A stretch of DNA of 64,000 nucleotides from Sphingobium terrigena (GCF_003591655.1 NZ_QVRA01000011.1:62001-126000), one strand, 5' to 3'; shown: positions 41,196 to 51,479, numbered from the stretch's first letter. The notes: generated from the sequence alone by a model not told the origin. Numbers and translations are program-made.

Positions 41196-43363
41196 CACAT
41201 GAAACTATAGGGATCGACATCCACCGCCACGCGGGTGCTGGATTTCCACACGATATTGCCCAGCCATTCGCGGATCGCTGCCTGTATGTCGACCTGCCGC
41301 GTGGCGTGGATCAGCAGCCGGTGGCGATGCCGCCCGCGCAGGACGGAAAGCGGCGCAGGGGCGGGGCCATAGACCCGCATCCCGTCTATCACTGGCGCCG
41401 ACTTGCCGATCAGCCGCGCCACCTGCGCGGCTTCATCTGCATCCTCGCTGGAAATGATGATCGCGGCGAAGCGGCCGAAGGGCGGGGCGTTGGCGCGGCG
41501 TCTATTCTCCGTCTCGACCGCGTAGAAGCGCTCGGTATCGCCCTCGATCAGCGTCTTGATGACTTCGCCTTCGGGCATCCGCGTCTGGATGAATACGCGC
41601 CCCGGCTTCTGCCCGCGCCCCGCGCGCCCGGCCACCTGCATGATCTGCTGGAAGGTGCGCTCAGACGCGCGCAGATCGCCGCCCTCCAGCCCCAGATCGG
41701 CGTCGATCACACCCACCAATGTCAGATTGGGGAAATGATAGCCCTTGGTCACCAATTGCGTGCCGACGATGATGTCAATGTCGCCCGCCTCCACCGACTT
41801 CACGAAATCGGCGACCTTGGCGGGCGAAAATAGCGTGTCGGAGGTGACGATGGCGGTGCGCGCCTGTGGCCATAGCGCCTTCACCTCATCGGCGATCCGT
41901 TCCACCCCCGGCCCGCAGGCGACCAGACTATCCTCCTCCTTGCACTCCGGGCAGAAGCGCGGCGCGGGGACGACATGGCCGCAATGATGGCAGGCCAGCC
42001 GGTGGGTCAGCCGATGCTCGACCATCCAGGCGGTGCAATTGGGGCATTGGAAGCGATAGCCGCAATGGCGGCACAGCGTCAGCGGCGCATAGCCGCGCCG
42101 GTTGAGGAAGAGCAGGCTCTGCTCGCCCTTGGCCATCACCTCGTCGATCGCCTTGACCAAAGGCGGCGCGATCCAGCGGCCGCGTTCGGGCGGATCGGTC
42201 AGCAGGTTGATCCCCTCGATCTGCGGCATCTCCGCCCCGCCATAGCGCGAGGGCAGCCTGATTTCGCGATAGCGGCCCAGCTCGACCTGATGCCGCGTTT
42301 CGATCGCCGGGGTGGCCGACGCGAGGATGACCGGGAATTTTTCGATCAGGCCGCGCATCACCGCCACGTCGCGGGCGTGATAATGGACGCCATCCTCCTG
42401 CTTGAAGCTCGCCTCATGCGCCTCATCGACGACGATCAGGCCGAGCTTCGGATAGGGCAGGAAGAGCGCCGACCGCGCGCCGACCACCACCTGCGCCTGT
42501 CCGCTGGCAATCGCCCGCCATGCCCGCCGCCGCTCGGTCTGGCGCAGGCCGCTATGCCAGTTGACCGGGATCGTGCCGAAGCGCGCCTCGAACCGCTCCA
42601 GAAACGGCTCGGTCAGCGCGATTTCGGGCAGCAGCACCAGCACTTGGGCGTTAGCGCGGATGGCGGCGGCAATCGCCTCGAAATAGACCTCGGTCTTGCC
42701 CGATCCGGTCACGCCATCGAGCAGAAAGGGCGCAAAATCATGCGCGCGCACGGCGTCCGCCATCGTCGTTGCCGCCTCCGCCTGCGCTGCCGACAAAGCG
42801 GGCGGGGCATGGTCGGGGTCGGGCGAGGGGAAGGGGGTATCGACGCTCACCTCTATGGCGTCGAATATATCCTGCTTGATGAGGCCGCGAATCACCGCGT
42901 CGCTGACCCCGCCGATCAGCGCCAGTTCGCGGATCAGCCCCTGCCGCTCCCCGATCCGCTCCAGCGCCTGCGCGCGCTGGTCGGTCATGCGATCGGGCTG
43001 GCGGCCATTGGCCTTATATTCGATGACGGTGCGCGTCCCCTCCAGCGCCGCCATCGATGCCAGCGCCATCCGCAGCACGGCGGCGGGGGGCGACAGATAA
43101 TAGTCCGCCGTCCATTCGATCAGCCGCCGCAGCGTTTCGGGCAAAGGCGGCGCGTCGACCACCTCGATCAGGTTGCGCAGCCGATTGTCGCCCACGCTTT
43201 CGACGTCGGGGAAACTATCCTCCTCCCACACCACCCCGACCAGCTGGCGGGGCCCAAGCGGCGCGACGACGATGCTGCCGGGCTTGACGTTCATCCCGTG
43301 CGGCACGCGATAGTCGAGCGGCCCCAGGGCAGCGTTGAGCAGGAGGACACGGGCGCGGGACAT
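41195..43363 (-). CDS. priA: Primosomal replication helicase PriA
   Basis: 722 residues. N-terminal 3'-end binding domain (RVLLLNAALGPLDYRVP), helicase motif I LLDGVTGSGKTEVYFE, DEAH box IVVDEAHEASFKQEDG, the zinc cluster CRHCGYRFQCPNC with CHHCGH and CPEC, and motif VI region MQVAGRAGRGQKPGRV. PriA restarts stalled forks by loading DnaB. Length is typical of alphaproteobacteria. Confidence 0.97.
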   Translation of the reverse strand: MSRARVLLLNAALGPLDYRVPHGMNVKPGSIVVAPLGPRQLVGVVWEEDSFPDVESVGDNRLRNLIEVVDAPPLPETLRRLIEWTADYYLSPPAAVLRMALASMAALEGTRTVIEYKANGRQPDRMTDQRAQALERIGERQGLIRELALIGGVSDAVIRGLIKQDIFDAIEVSVDTPFPSPDPDHAPPALSAAQAEAATTMADAVRAHDFAPFLLDGVTGSGKTEVYFEAIAAAIRANAQVLVLLPEIALTEPFLERFEARFGTIPVNWHSGLRQTERRRAWRAIASGQAQVVVGARSALFLPYPKLGLIVVDEAHEASFKQEDGVHYHARDVAVMRGLIEKFPVILASATPAIETRHQVELGRYREIRLPSRYGGAEMPQIEGINLLTDPPERGRWIAPPLVKAIDEVMAKGEQSLLFLNRRGYAPLTLCRHCGYRFQCPNCTAWMVEHRLTHRLACHHCGHVVPAPRFCPECKEEDSLVACGPGVERIADEVKALWPQARTAIVTSDTLFSPAKVADFVKSVEAGDIDIIVGTQLVTKGYHFPNLTLVGVIDADLGLEGGDLRASERTFQQIMQVAGRAGRGQKPGRVFIQTRMPEGEVIKTLIEGDTERFYAVETENRRRANAPPFGRFAAIIISSEDADEAAQVARLIGKSAPVIDGMRVYGPAPAPLSVLRGRHRHRLLIHATRQVDIQAAIREWLGNIVWKSSTRVAVDVDPYSFM

Positions 43364-43408
43364 GCCCTGTCCTTAGCGCCTGGCGCCCGGCAGGCAAATG
43401 CCGCCTGC

Positions 43409-44071
43409 CTACATTCGCACGCTCAGCGTCAGCCATGGGATATGCGCGACGACATCGGGCCGACCGTCGCGGAAATTCTGCTGCCGCATATAGAGCAATT
43501 GCGCGTCCACATGATCGCTGACCGGATGGCGCAGGCCGATCTGGTGCCGGATCGTCGCAAGCCCGGTCTTGTCGCTGGGCCGCGCACGGTTGAGGTGAAA
43601 GAACAGCTCGGTCGCGACGATCGCCGTCCACTGCTTCGCCCGGTCCAGCGGCACGCTGGCCTGCACCCGCTGGCGCAGCCGCCAGCTGGCGGTGTCGGCA
43701 TTGTCGAAGAAACGCTGCTCCATCCGGGTCCGGGCCAGCCATATCCCCTTGCCGAGCGTCACCTGCTGGAACAGCCGCAATTCCTGATCCACCTGGCTTT
43801 TGAGATAGGCGATGCCGCCGCCAACCTGCACCAGCGGGGTCATGCGATGGTCGATCGCGATCCGCGCCAGAAACTGCTCGCCGCCGCTGCCTGCGTCCGA
43901 CCGCGCCCGCTGGCTCGAATCGATGGTCACCAGATCGGCCTTGCTGGCCCGGATCGTCGCCATTTCCGTGATCCACATTTGCGATTCCTGGGTCGCGGCG
44001 GCGGCGGGCGAAATGATCGCCATGGCCGGCAGGACGCCCGCCAGCAGGCGGGAGCGCAATAAGCGGAGCAT
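43409..44071 (-). CDS. DUF2490 family exported protein
   Basis: 220 residues from the ATG at 44071, which has AAAGGA 6 bp upstream. A signal peptide (LLAGVLPAMAIISPAAAA) is followed by beta-rich repeats (TRMEQRFFDNADTASWRLRQ, VATELFFHLN) characteristic of DUF2490, thought to form an outer-membrane or periplasmic beta-barrel. The function is unknown. It lies between priA and the transaldolase-like gene. Confidence 0.8.
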   Translation of the reverse strand: MLRLLRSRLLAGVLPAMAIISPAAAATQESQMWITEMATIRASKADLVTIDSSQRARSDAGSGGEQFLARIAIDHRMTPLVQVGGGIAYLKSQVDQELRLFQQVTLGKGIWLARTRMEQRFFDNADTASWRLRQRVQASVPLDRAKQWTAIVATELFFHLNRARPSDKTGLATIRHQIGLRHPVSDHVDAQLLYMRQQNFRDGRPDVVAHIPWLTLSVRM

Positions 44072-44204
44072 GTCTGGTCCTTTGGAAAGGTGCCCGCGCT
44101 GTAATCGCCCCGGCCCGCCGACACAATCGCCCTTCGCCGCGATGGCCAATCCGTCCGCCAGCCGCTAAAGGGACCGGATTCGCCTATCCCCGGAGCCGCA
44201 TCCC

Positions 44205-44858
44205 ATGAAATTCTTCGTCGACACCGCCGACACCGCCGAAATCCGTGACCTCGCCGCCACCGGCCTGCTCGACGGCGTCACCACCAACCCGTCGCTGATC
44301 CACAAGTCGGGCCGCAAGTTCCTGGAAGTGGTCGAGGAAATTTGCGGGCTGGTCGATGGTCCCGTTTCCGCCGAAGTCGTCGCGCTCGATCATGAGACGA
44401 TGATGAAGGAAGCCGCCGTCCTGCGGAAGATCGCCCCCAATGTCTGCATCAAGGTGCCGTTGACGATCGACGGTCTCAAGACCTGCAAGGCACTGACCGA
44501 CGATGGCGTGCTGGTCAATGTCACCCTGTGCTTCTCCGCCAATCAGGCGCTGCTCGCGGCCAAGGCGGGCGCCAGCTTCATCTCGCCCTTCGTCGGTCGC
44601 CACGACGATAACGGCTTTGACGGCATGGCCCTCATCCAGGACATCCGCCTGATCTACGACAATTACGGCTTCGACACCGAAATTCTGGTCGCGTCCGTCC
44701 GCCACCCCATCCATGTGCTGGAAAGCGCCCGCATCGGCGCCGACGTGATGACCGCCCCGCCCGCGGTCATCAAGGCGCTGTTCAACCATGTCCTGACCGA
44801 CAAGGGCATTGCCGGCTTTCTGGCCGACTGGGAAAAGACCGGCCAGACGATCCTTTGA
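44205..44858 (+). CDS. fsa: Transaldolase-like fructose-6-phosphate aldolase
   Basis: 217 residues, the short TalC/FSA subfamily. [28 protein letters not shown], the Schiff-base lysine in [12 protein letters not shown] and [13 protein letters not shown] are diagnostic. It interconverts dihydroxyacetone or glycolaldehyde-type donors with glyceraldehyde 3-phosphate, or acts as a transaldolase; which activity dominates cannot be read from sequence. Its neighbour priA is often adjacent in sphingomonads. A weak GC hairpin (about 44870-44893) follows the stop. Confidence 0.93.
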   Translation: MKFFVDTADTAEIRDLAATGLLDGVTTNPSLIHKSGRKFLEVVEEICGLVDGPVSAEVVALDHETMMKEAAVLRKIAPNVCIKVPLTIDGLKTCKALTDDGVLVNVTLCFSANQALLAAKAGASFISPFVGRHDDNGFDGMALIQDIRLIYDNYGFDTEILVASVRHPIHVLESARIGADVMTAPPAVIKALFNHVLTDKGIAGFLADWEKTGQTIL

Positions 44859-45662
44859 TCCATGATCGCCGGGTGCGTGGAACCGCGCGCCCGGTCCCTG
44901 CTCTTGATCCATGGTGACCCCTATGGCCACCCAACAATCACATCAAGGCATTGCTTTACCTCAGTTTTTATTCCGACAAGCGCGTTATGCCATCATAAAT
45001 GCCAACTGCCTATCGGGATTTCATGATAACGAACGAGATAGCGTTGGACAGGTTTAGGATGAAGCAAGCGCAGTTGTCAGCGTCGTAATTTCCGAGCGCC
45101 CATATTGTAGCTCGCTAAATTCCAATCTTCCATCAGCAGCCAGTTCGAACTGCACGGTAGGGGGGCGGCGTAACGCCGCTCGGTGACGCGTTCGTGTTCG
45201 AAGGCAGCCTGATCAACGAAGGCCTGCTGCGCTCCCTCCATGCCGGCTCGTTCCTCGCCGGTCGACGCAACATCGGCTGGTTGGTGGCACCGGGACCGGC
45301 AATGACAGCTGGCGTCTCAAGCACCGCAGCTAGACCCCCCCTCCCGGTTGTTGACCCGATGGGTCCAAAGGAACCTCCCACGCCCGTCACCGCCAGCGCT
45401 CGTGGCGGCGCGCTGCGACGGCCGCGGGTCCCTCCTATGGACTACCGGGACAACAGCCCAAGATCACGAAAAGGGGGCCCGGTTCGACGCCTATTTGCCG
45501 AAATCCAGCGCAATCTAAGTATCGAAACCTATGTCGTGACGGACGTTGCGCTTCTCATTGAATTCTTTACAACCTTTGCAAACCAGATCGAGGGATGAAT
45601 TGCCCACGACCGGCTGTAACAGAGAACAATTGCATATTTTTTCTTTTAAACTCGAGGTGCTG
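44859..45662. other. Island left flank without recognisable gene
   Basis: 804 bp of mixed composition. It contains the candidate left attachment site (44912-44921) and A+T-rich stretches at about 44930-45030. A frame at 45194-45598 (beginning MFEGSLINEGLLRSLHAG) has no recognised homology, odd Pro-rich composition and no ribosome site; I treat it as remnant DNA. Nothing else seen. Confidence 0.5.
44912..44921. other. Candidate left attachment site (attL)
   Basis: TGGTGACCCC repeats the 3' end of tRNA-Arg (47274-47283). The 10-bp direct repeat would bound a 2.4-kb island. It is short for an att core, so tentative. Confidence 0.4.
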
Positions 45663-46445
45663 ATGACTGATATTGCCCTGCCCGCTGAACCTTACCTCCT
45701 CAGCCAGGAAGATTTCAGCAATCTTCGAGGTACCCAGTATATTGATTTTTTGAAATATATCGCTGATCACGTCAGTCCACAGTCCTATTTCGAAATCGGT
45801 ACGGAAACGGGGCGATCCTGCAAACAGTTCACATGCCCTTCTGTTTGCGTCGATCCGCAGTTCCGATTGACCGAGGATATTATCAGCGGGAAAACGGAAC
45901 TTCATCTTTTCCAGATGCCGTCCGATGTCTTTTTCCGCTCTCGCCGGCTCGGAAAGATTTTCGATGAAGGCATCGACATATGCTTCCTAGATGGCATGCA
46001 CCGCTGCGAGTATCTCCTGCGCGATTTCATGAATGCTGAGAAGCATTGCCATTCGCGTTCGCTCGTTCTTCTCCACGACTGTATGCCACGCAATCAGCGG
46101 ATGGCCCTTCGTACCCATGAGATCGGTACTGAAGAGGAAGGTGAAGACACCCGCTACGCCTGGACCGGCGATGTTTGGCGAGTGGTGCCGATCCTGATGA
46201 AATATCGTCCTGATCTCAAAATTTCGCTGATCGACTGTCCGCCCAGCGGCTTGGTAGCGATCAGCAACCTGGATCCTGAATCAACTGTGATCGAAAAGAA
46301 TTACGCAAACATCGTGCGCGAGATGCACGCCCTGAGTTTCGCCGCCAGTCCGTTCGAGACCTATCCACATCAGCCGACACTGATTTCGTCGGCCGGGCTG
46401 ATTGCGAAGCCAGAGGACTTCTCACTCCTGTTCAATATCTGGTGA
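45663..46445 (+). CDS. Methyltransferase-like protein (Methyltransf_24 type), island gene
   Basis: 260 residues from the ATG at 45663 with GAGG 5 bp upstream. YFEIGTETGRSCKQF followed by VCVDPQFRL, and later DICFLDGMHRCEYLLRDF and SLVLLHDCMP, form the fold of Methyltransf_24 / cephalosporin-hydroxylase-like methyltransferases often linked to surface glycan synthesis. Composition is visibly A+T-richer than the flanks, consistent with transfer. It is the only intact gene in the tRNA-Arg island. Substrate unknown. Confidence 0.75.
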   Translation: MTDIALPAEPYLLSQEDFSNLRGTQYIDFLKYIADHVSPQSYFEIGTETGRSCKQFTCPSVCVDPQFRLTEDIISGKTELHLFQMPSDVFFRSRRLGKIFDEGIDICFLDGMHRCEYLLRDFMNAEKHCHSRSLVLLHDCMPRNQRMALRTHEIGTEEEGEDTRYAWTGDVWRVVPILMKYRPDLKISLIDCPPSGLVAISNLDPESTVIEKNYANIVREMHALSFAASPFETYPHQPTLISSAGLIAKPEDFSLLFNIW

Positions 46446-46501
46446 CCAATCGGCGAAACGCATGATTCGCGTTTCGCCGACACATTCTTGTCGGAAGACC
46501 G

Positions 46502-46979
46502 TCAGATCGGACGGTCTTCCGACTTGCCATGGGCAATATAATGGCCGAGAGGGTCAACTCCGCTGACCGCAACGTCGGAATTGTGGGCGAGATAGGATTG
46601 GCTATCGAACGCTCCCGCCCGTGCCAACAACTCCAATACCCGCTTCCGGCGAGGTTGCTCCGGCAGGAACCTCCACCAGGGAGGACAAGGCCTCAATATA
46701 CCGTAGCTGTTCGACCTGCCCAGCGAACCGCTCGGCACGCATTGCCGCCATCGCGACATCTCTAGCCGGCCCAGCTTCAGCGCGGTCCCGGGCCTCCGTG
46801 GCTTCTGCAATTGGAGTTTCTGCCGTTTATCTTGCCTTTTCTTCCACGGCCAGCTGCCCTTCTCTGAATCGAAAGAAGTCGGTCAGACGGGCTATCTGGG
46901 CGTTACCTCCCGGTCGCGCCCGGTGGCGGCAATCTGTTCTTCCAACTGGTCAACGCGCGATATGAAAAAAGGCGCGATG
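46502..46979 (-). pseudogene. Remnant of a glycan-associated coiled-coil protein
   Basis: Coding traces in three minus-strand frames: IIAPFFISRVDQLEEQIAATG (46900s); then a coiled-coil stretch containing VEEKAR-stop-TAETPIAEATEARDR and FAGQVEQLRYIEALSSLVE; then the tail FDSQSYLAHNSDVAVSGVD plus PLGHYIAHGKSEDRP. The last motif resembles the FDxxYYLxxNPDVAxxGxDPLxHY tail of glycosyltransferase-associated proteins. At least one stop (TAA within the coil) and one frame change are visible, so it is not functional. Confidence 0.6.
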
Positions 46980-47110
46980 ATCCTAACCTCCATCCGCCAG
47001 TAGCGCCCACCATTGGGTGCCACACAGAGGAAAAGGCCATTGCTATCGATGAGTTTATAGGGCTTGGCTTTGCCCCTGGCGTTTTTGATCGCAGCGGCGG
47101 TCAGCGCCAT
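46892..47110 (-). pseudogene. Integrase N-terminal fragment (tyrosine recombinase, DUF4102)
   Basis: MALTAAAIKNARGKAKPYKL and GLFLCVAPNGGRYWRMEVR are the arm-binding N-terminal domain of P4-type tRNA integrases. After about residue 43 the sequence switches to unrelated coiled-coil text and the frame ends at residue 72; the catalytic domain is gone. It lies 163 bp from the tRNA-Arg 3' end, pointing away from it, the usual place for the integrase of a tRNA-borne island. It marks a deletion junction. Confidence 0.8.
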
Positions 47111-47273
47111 GATGGTATCTCCTTTTCGAGGAGGGCCACGTTACCATCAGACATACCATCACGTTGATAGTATCCGGTGGTCCAAGACCGCTCCCTACGG
47201 GATAGCTATACCATGAAAAACCTCGGAAATCCGCCGTTCCCGGTACTTCCTGAAACCCTATGGGAGAGGATTT

Positions 47274-47350
47274 TGGTGACCCCGGCGTGACTCGAACACG
47301 CAACATCCCGCTTAGAAGGCGGGTGCTCTATCCAGTTGAGCTACGGGGCC
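47274..47350 (-). tRNA. tRNA-Arg (anticodon TCT)
   Basis: 77 bases including an encoded CCA. Acceptor GGCCCCG pairs with CGGGGTC (one G-U). D-stem GCTC/GAGC; anticodon stem CCCGC/GCGGG with loop CTTCTAA (anticodon TCT, reads AGA); T-stem GCGTG/CACGC with TTCGAGT loop. It is the insertion site of the decayed island to its left. Confidence 0.95.
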
Positions 47351-47419
47351 TTGGGCTGGCTCGATAGCGGGCAGTGCGACCGCTTGCAATCACCGGGCTG
47401 TGCGATATGCACGGTTCCC

Positions 47420-48139
47420 ATGAGCGATGGGACAGTTCACAAAATCGATGCAGGCGCGCTGGGTGGTCGCCCGCTGCGCTATTTCGACTTTGTCATGGCG
47501 GCCTTCGTCGTCATCCTGCTGCTTTCCAACCTGATCGGCGCGGCCAAGCTGTCGACGCTGGGCGGCGTCACCTTTGGTGCTGGCATCCTCTTCTTCCCGC
47601 TGGGCTATGTCATCGGCGACGTGCTGACCGAAGTCTATGGCTATGCCCGCGCGCGCCGCTGCGTCTGGGCGGGTTTTGTCGCGATGCTGTTCATGGCGCT
47701 GATGAGCTGGGTCGTGGTCGCGCTGCCGCCTGCGGCGGGCTGGCCGGGGCAGGCCGCTTATGAAGCGGTATTCGGCAGCACCTGGCGCATCGTATTCGCC
47801 TCGCTCGTCGCCTTCTGGGCCGGGGAATTTGCCAACAGCTTCGTCCTGGCGCGGATGAAAGTGCTGACGCAGGGCAAGCATCTGTGGATGCGCACGATCG
47901 GGTCGACCGTCGTGGGGCAGGGGGTGGACAGCCTGCTTTTCTACCCGCTCGCTTTCTATGGAGAGTGGAGCAATGCGCAGGTGCTGACCGTCATGGTCAC
48001 CAACTGGGCGATGAAGGTTGGCTGGGAAGCGCTGCTGACGCCGGTCACCTATGGCGTGGTCAACATGCTCAAGCGGCGTGAGGGGCTGGACGTCTATGAT
48101 CAGGGCACCGATTTTACCCCTTTCCGCGCCCGTCTCTGA
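47420..48139 (+). CDS. Queuosine precursor transporter (YhhQ/VUT family)
   Basis: 239 residues from the ATG at 47420; an upstream in-frame start would overlap the tRNA. About six membrane helices; FFPLGYVIGDVLTEVYGYAR, ANSFVLARMKVLTQGKHLWM and TIGSTVVGQGVDSLLFYPL are the family motifs, including DVLTEVYG. YhhQ imports preQ0/preQ1 for queuosine synthesis in tRNA. An independent start after the tRNA is probable because the tRNA is on the other strand. Confidence 0.92.
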   Translation: MSDGTVHKIDAGALGGRPLRYFDFVMAAFVVILLLSNLIGAAKLSTLGGVTFGAGILFFPLGYVIGDVLTEVYGYARARRCVWAGFVAMLFMALMSWVVVALPPAAGWPGQAAYEAVFGSTWRIVFASLVAFWAGEFANSFVLARMKVLTQGKHLWMRTIGSTVVGQGVDSLLFYPLAFYGEWSNAQVLTVMVTNWAMKVGWEALLTPVTYGVVNMLKRREGLDVYDQGTDFTPFRARL

Positions 48140-48204
48140 CTTTTTTATACGCTTGTGCGGTGCGGTAAAGTCTCTGTTTACCCTCCCTGCCCCATGCAGG
48201 CGGC

Positions 48205-49128
48205 ATGAGCAGGCAGTCGCACCGGCAGTTCCACGAATCGAACCTGAAGAAGGACGGGCAGGATGCGCCCGTCGAAGCGACCGCGTTGCGCCGGTTCGAG
48301 GCGACTTTTCTTCACGCGCCGGTCGGCATCGCCCATGTCGGGTTGGACGGTGGCTTCCTGCTGGTCAATCCGCGCTTTTGCGAGATTAGCGGCCATGATG
48401 CCGACACGCTGATACGCACCGGCTTCCAGCAGATCACCCATCCCGATGATCTGGATACCGATCAGTTGTTGCTCGCGCGCCTGAACGCCGGAGACTTTCC
48501 CCGCTATACGCTGGAAAAGCGCTATATCCGCGCGGACCGGACGATCATCTGGATCAACCTGACCGTCGCGATGGTGCGTGATACGGCGGGCCAGCCCGAA
48601 TTTTACGTCGCGGTGATCGAGGACCTGTCTGAACTGCGTCAGGCGAGTTTCGAGGCGGTGCATGATCCGCTGACCGGGCTGCTCAACCGGCGCGGTCTGG
48701 CCGTGCGCGCCAATGCCATATTGGCCGACGCCGCGCGCCTCAGCACGCCGGTCAGCCTGCTGTTCCTTGATCTCGACGGCTTCAAGCAACTCAACGACAG
48801 CCGGGGCCATGCGGCGGGCGACGCCTGTCTGGTCGAGGTGGCGGCGCTGCTATCGCATCATGCCGGGACCAGCGACGCGGTTGCGAGGGTGGGCGGCGAT
48901 GAATTTCTGATGCTGATTCCCACGCTGGACGCAGGTTCCGCCGCAGAACGGGGCGAAACGATCCGTCTCGCACTGGGCGCGCAGAGCATCGGCGTCAGCG
49001 GATCGTTCGGGCTGGTCACGGCCAGCGGCACGACCGATCTCGACCGGCTGATCGACAGCGCCGATGGCGCGATGCTGGCGGCCAAACGCGCGGGCAAGAA
49101 CCAGTTGCGGGCCGCGACGCTGGGCTAG
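48205..49128 (+). CDS. Diguanylate cyclase with PAS sensor domain
   Basis: 307 residues. An N-terminal PAS domain ([33 protein letters not shown]-type [17 protein letters not shown]) precedes a GGDEF domain: [31 protein letters not shown] and an intact active site [10 protein letters not shown]. An RxxD inhibitory site is not seen at the usual place. No membrane segment, so it is a cytosolic c-di-GMP synthase tuned by an unknown small signal. The 3' end overlaps truA by 4 bp convergently. Confidence 0.93.
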   Translation: MSRQSHRQFHESNLKKDGQDAPVEATALRRFEATFLHAPVGIAHVGLDGGFLLVNPRFCEISGHDADTLIRTGFQQITHPDDLDTDQLLLARLNAGDFPRYTLEKRYIRADRTIIWINLTVAMVRDTAGQPEFYVAVIEDLSELRQASFEAVHDPLTGLLNRRGLAVRANAILADAARLSTPVSLLFLDLDGFKQLNDSRGHAAGDACLVEVAALLSHHAGTSDAVARVGGDEFLMLIPTLDAGSAAERGETIRLALGAQSIGVSGSFGLVTASGTTDLDRLIDSADGAMLAAKRAGKNQLRAATLG

Positions 49129-49868
49129 GCCGGATAATCGGCCCGCACGAAATAGAGGCCATCGGGTGGCGCATTCAGCCCCAGCGCTGAGCGATCTGCC
49201 GCCGCGAGCGCATCGCGCAGATCATCCGCCGACCATCGCCCCATCCCCACATAGACCAGACAGCCCACCATCGATCGGACCTGATGATGCAGGAAGGATC
49301 GCGCGGCGGCATGGATCGCGATGCGGTCGCCCTCCCGCTCGACGCTAAGCCGGTCGAGCGTCTTGACCGGACTGGCCGACTGGCAATGGGCCGACCGGAA
49401 GGTGGTGAAATCGTGCAGCCCCACCAGCGCCTGCGCCGCCTCATGCATCGCGCCTGCATCAAGCGGCTGTTTCACCTGCCAGGCCAGCCCGGCCTCGAAG
49501 GTCAGCGCCGCGCGGCGGTTGACGATGCGATAGACATAGGATCGACCCATGCAGGAAAAGCGCGCGTGCCAGTCGTCCGCGACCTCTTCACACGCCAATA
49601 TCGCCACAGGCTGTCGTCCCAGCCGCGCGTTGATCGCCTCCATCAGGCGAAACGGCGTAATTGCCTTGGCCACATCGGCATGGGCGCGCATCGCCAGCCC
49701 ATGCACGCCCGTATCGGTGCGCCCGGCGGCATGGACCGCGACCCGCTCACCGGTGACGGCATGGATCGCATCCTCGATCGCCTGCTGCACGCTTGGCCCA
49801 TGCGCCTGTCGTTGCCACCCCATATAGGGCCGCCCGTCAAATTCGACGGTGAAGGCAAAACGGGTCAT
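49125..49868 (-). CDS. truA: tRNA pseudouridine(38-40) synthase TruA
   Basis: 247 residues. [16 protein letters not shown] is the N-terminus; the catalytic aspartate is in [33 protein letters not shown] closes the fold. It modifies U38-U40 in the anticodon stem of many tRNAs. Order fmt-truA on the same strand is common in alphaproteobacteria (with def nearby, here on the other side). Confidence 0.97.
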   Translation of the reverse strand: MTRFAFTVEFDGRPYMGWQRQAHGPSVQQAIEDAIHAVTGERVAVHAAGRTDTGVHGLAMRAHADVAKAITPFRLMEAINARLGRQPVAILACEEVADDWHARFSCMGRSYVYRIVNRRAALTFEAGLAWQVKQPLDAGAMHEAAQALVGLHDFTTFRSAHCQSASPVKTLDRLSVEREGDRIAIHAAARSFLHHQVRSMVGCLVYVGMGRWSADDLRDALAAADRSALGLNAPPDGLYFVRADYPA

Positions 49869-49920
49869 CGCTTAAGGCTGTTCGTTTCGAGCATAGTCGA
49901 GACACCCGACGCGCGCCGTC

Positions 49921-50829
49921 TCACCCATCCACCCGGCTCCCCGCCGGCATGTCGAACCCGCGCAGCATCTCGTCGGGCGTCATCGCGGCCTTGCCTGCGC
50001 GCTGGATCAGGGTCGGGCGGATCGCGCCATGGCCGCAGCCGATCAGCAGTGCGTCGTCCAGCATTTCGCCAGGCAGGCCATCCTCATGCTCGATCTGCGC
50101 CGCCAATATGCGAAACCGCTCCCCGCCATATTCGAAAAAGGCGCCGGGAAAGGGATTGAAGCCGCGCACCTGCCGCTCGACCTGAATCGCGGGCCGGGTG
50201 AAGTCGATCCGCGCTTCGGCCTTGGCGATCTTGGCGGCATAGGTCACGCCCTCTTGCGGTTGCGCCATCGGCGGGTGTTGCGCAACATCGTCCAGCACCT
50301 CGACCATCAGCGTTGCGCCCGCCTGCGCCAGTTCCGCTGTCAGCGCGCCCGCCGTCTTGCCCTCTATCTTGGTCACATATTTGGCCCGCATCGGCCCGGT
50401 GTCCAGGCCCGCTTCCATGTCCATGATCGTGACGCCGGTGACATTGTCGCCCGACAATATCGCCCGCTGGATCGGCGCCGCCCCGCGCCAGCGCGGCAGC
50501 AAGGATGCATGGATGTTCATGCAGCCATGGCGTGGCGCGTCCAGCACGGCGCGCGGCAGGATCAGCCCATAGGCCGCGACCACCGCGACATCGGCATTGA
50601 GCGCCGCGAAGTCTGCCTGCACTTGGGCGTCCTTCAGCGACTCCGGCACCCGCACCTCGATCCCCATCGCCTCGGCCCGCTGATGGACCGGGGAGGGGGT
50701 CAGGCTCTTGCCGCGCCCCGCCGGACGGGGCGGCTGGCTATAGACGGCGACGATGTCATGCCCAGCTTTCGCCAGCGCGTCGAGCGCGGGAACCGCGAAA
50801 TCGGGAGTGCCCATATAGATGATACGCAT
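49921..50829 (-). CDS. fmt: Methionyl-tRNA formyltransferase
   Basis: 302 residues. [18 protein letters not shown], the catalytic [20 protein letters not shown] segment (Asn-His...) and DTGPM are conserved; the C-terminal OB-like domain contains [13 protein letters not shown]. It formylates initiator Met-tRNA. It is separated from truA by 52 bp on the same strand, so they are probably cotranscribed. def, whose product removes the formyl group, is 1.2 kb away on the other strand. Confidence 0.97.
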   Translation of the reverse strand: MRIIYMGTPDFAVPALDALAKAGHDIVAVYSQPPRPAGRGKSLTPSPVHQRAEAMGIEVRVPESLKDAQVQADFAALNADVAVVAAYGLILPRAVLDAPRHGCMNIHASLLPRWRGAAPIQRAILSGDNVTGVTIMDMEAGLDTGPMRAKYVTKIEGKTAGALTAELAQAGATLMVEVLDDVAQHPPMAQPQEGVTYAAKIAKAEARIDFTRPAIQVERQVRGFNPFPGAFFEYGGERFRILAAQIEHEDGLPGEMLDDALLIGCGHGAIRPTLIQRAGKAAMTPDEMLRGFDMPAGSRVDG

Positions 50830-50882
50830 GGTGCCATCTCAAAGCCCTTGTCGGGACGGGTTGCAAGCCCTTATCTCATCAC

Positions 50883-51479
50883 ATGGCATCCACTGAAATC
50901 GAAGCGCTGACGCAAGCCCTGTCCCGCCTGCCTGGCCTTGGCCCGCGTTCGGCGCGGCGCGCGGTGCTGCACCTCATCAAGAAGCGCGAAGCCGCGATGG
51001 CCCCGCTGCTGCGCGCGCTGGAGGCCGTGAACGAGCGGCTGGTGACCTGCCAAGTCTGCGGCAATGTCGATACGGTCGATCCCTGCGGCATCTGCACCGA
51101 CATGCGCCGCGATCCCCGTGCGCTGTGCGTGGTGGAGGATGTCGCCGACCTTTGGGCGCTCGACAAGTCCCGCCTCTTTCCGGGCCGCTTCCATGTGCTG
51201 GGCGGGCGCCTGTCCGCGCTGGAGGGTATCCGACCGGAGGATTTGACGATCGACGCGCTCGTCACCCGGCTGGAACAGGGGGGCGTCGATGAAGTGGTGC
51301 TGGCGATGAACGCCACGCTGGAGGGCCAGACCACCGCCCATTATCTTGCCGAACGCCTGGAACGCTTCCCGATCCGCCTGACGCAACTGGCCCATGGCGT
51401 TCCGGTCGGCGGCGAACTCGATTATCTGGACGAAGGCACGCTGGCGCAGGCGCTGCGGGCAAGAAGGCCGGTGGGGTAG
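50883..51479 (+). CDS. recR: Recombination protein RecR
   Basis: 198 residues. Helix-hairpin-helix [20 protein letters not shown], the zinc finger [18 protein letters not shown] and the Toprim domain ([26 protein letters not shown]) are in order. It acts with RecF and RecO to load RecA at gaps. Length typical. Divergent from fmt, 53 bp between starts. Confidence 0.97.
   Translation: MASTEIEALTQALSRLPGLGPRSARRAVLHLIKKREAAMAPLLRALEAVNERLVTCQVCGNVDTVDPCGICTDMRRDPRALCVVEDVADLWALDKSRLFPGRFHVLGGRLSALEGIRPEDLTIDALVTRLEQGGVDEVVLAMNATLEGQTTAHYLAERLERFPIRLTQLAHGVPVGGELDYLDEGTLAQALRARRPVG

Noticed and set aside
41975..44062. 695-codon plus-strand frame opposite priA
   Set aside because: Antisense shadow of priA with no motif.
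44870..44893. Terminator after the transaldolase-like gene
   Set aside because: Only an imperfect CGGG/CCCG hairpin with no T-tract; too weak to call.
45194..45598. 134-codon frame in the island left flank
   Set aside because: No ribosome site, no recognised family, Pro-rich low-complexity middle; treated as remnant DNA.
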